This document shows positions 5,047 through 5,049 of a DNA stretch of 5,049 nucleotides, piece after piece. The position numbers were made by a program, and so were the translations under genes. The DNA is from Bacillota bacterium (GTDB taxonomy: Bacteria; Bacillota; Clostridia; Christensenellales; Aristaeellaceae), in contig JAGVSV010000231.1 in the NCBI GenBank assembly GCA_019137115.1, forward strand, positions 1-5,049. Direction: 5' to 3'. The notes below the pieces were generated by a model. That model had not been told where the DNA came from and ran no database searches. It saw only the letters and a program-made list of their open reading frames with translations. How positions within the stretch are numbered: the first letter of the stretch is position 1; each line of letters starts with the position of its first letter.

Positions 5047-5049
5047 AAT
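5015..5049 (+). CDS. Possible start of a further gene, cut by the right edge
   Basis: ATG at 5015 follows the purine-rich GGAGAGGGAGGGC and opens a frame that stays open for the 11 codons visible (MQHGPREGCPP). The GGAG at 5002-5005 is nine bases from the ATG; the nearer GGAGG is only two bases away. The residues are not recognisable. It may instead be part of a leader stem (5008-5046). Listed only because a promoter and a ribosome-binding-like sequence precede it. Confidence 0.15.
   Translation, partial: MQHGPREGCPP

Overview
The window looks like chromosomal DNA from a GC-rich member of the Bacillota, most likely a gut-type Clostridia (Christensenellales/Oscillospirales-like). The grounds are strong GGAGG-type ribosome binding sites, GC-rich coding sequence with AT-rich intergenic promoters, a BlaI-M56 regulatory pair, and a PrmA N-terminus of the Bacillota kind. 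The lineage is inferred; nothing in the window fixes it.

Layout. Positions 1-386 (minus) hold the 5' end of prmA, the ribosomal protein L11 methyltransferase gene, which runs off the left edge. It has its own sigma-A type promoter at 415-443 and a GC hairpin that touches its ribosome binding site. Positions 562-1302 (minus) hold a secreted-protein gene. Its signal peptide is interrupted by an in-frame TAA, and its body looks like a shortened beta-rich protein with a helical tail; I read it as a decaying gene. A 33-codon ORF overlaps its apparent original start.

Positions 1535-4612 (plus) are a two-gene operon with a clear promoter at 1462-1490. The first gene is a BlaI/MecI-type winged-helix repressor. 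The second is an 889-residue M56 (BlaR1-like) membrane metallopeptidase. The M56 protein keeps the HEFMH and ESACD zinc motifs, but its outer domain is not the penicillin-binding domain of BlaR1. It has an SH3b-like module followed by three PepSY-like repeats. By analogy with BlaR1-BlaI, the outer part would sense an envelope condition, the M56 domain would act on the repressor, and the operon and other targets would be derepressed. No beta-lactamase or other obvious target gene lies nearby. The well-placed start of the M56 gene (1914) runs into a stop after nine codons. One missing base near 1926-1930 would rejoin it to the main frame; otherwise the protein starts by reinitiation at 1943.

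Positions 4613-5049 contain no gene I can support. They hold a good intrinsic terminator (4618-4658), an inverted repeat, a cluster of five copies of a 13-bp AGGTTTTAAGGAT motif (4790-4918) that includes a 31-bp near-perfect palindrome, an AT-rich promoter-like stretch, and a possible gene start or structured leader cut by the right edge. Within 4660-4729 I see nothing recognisable.
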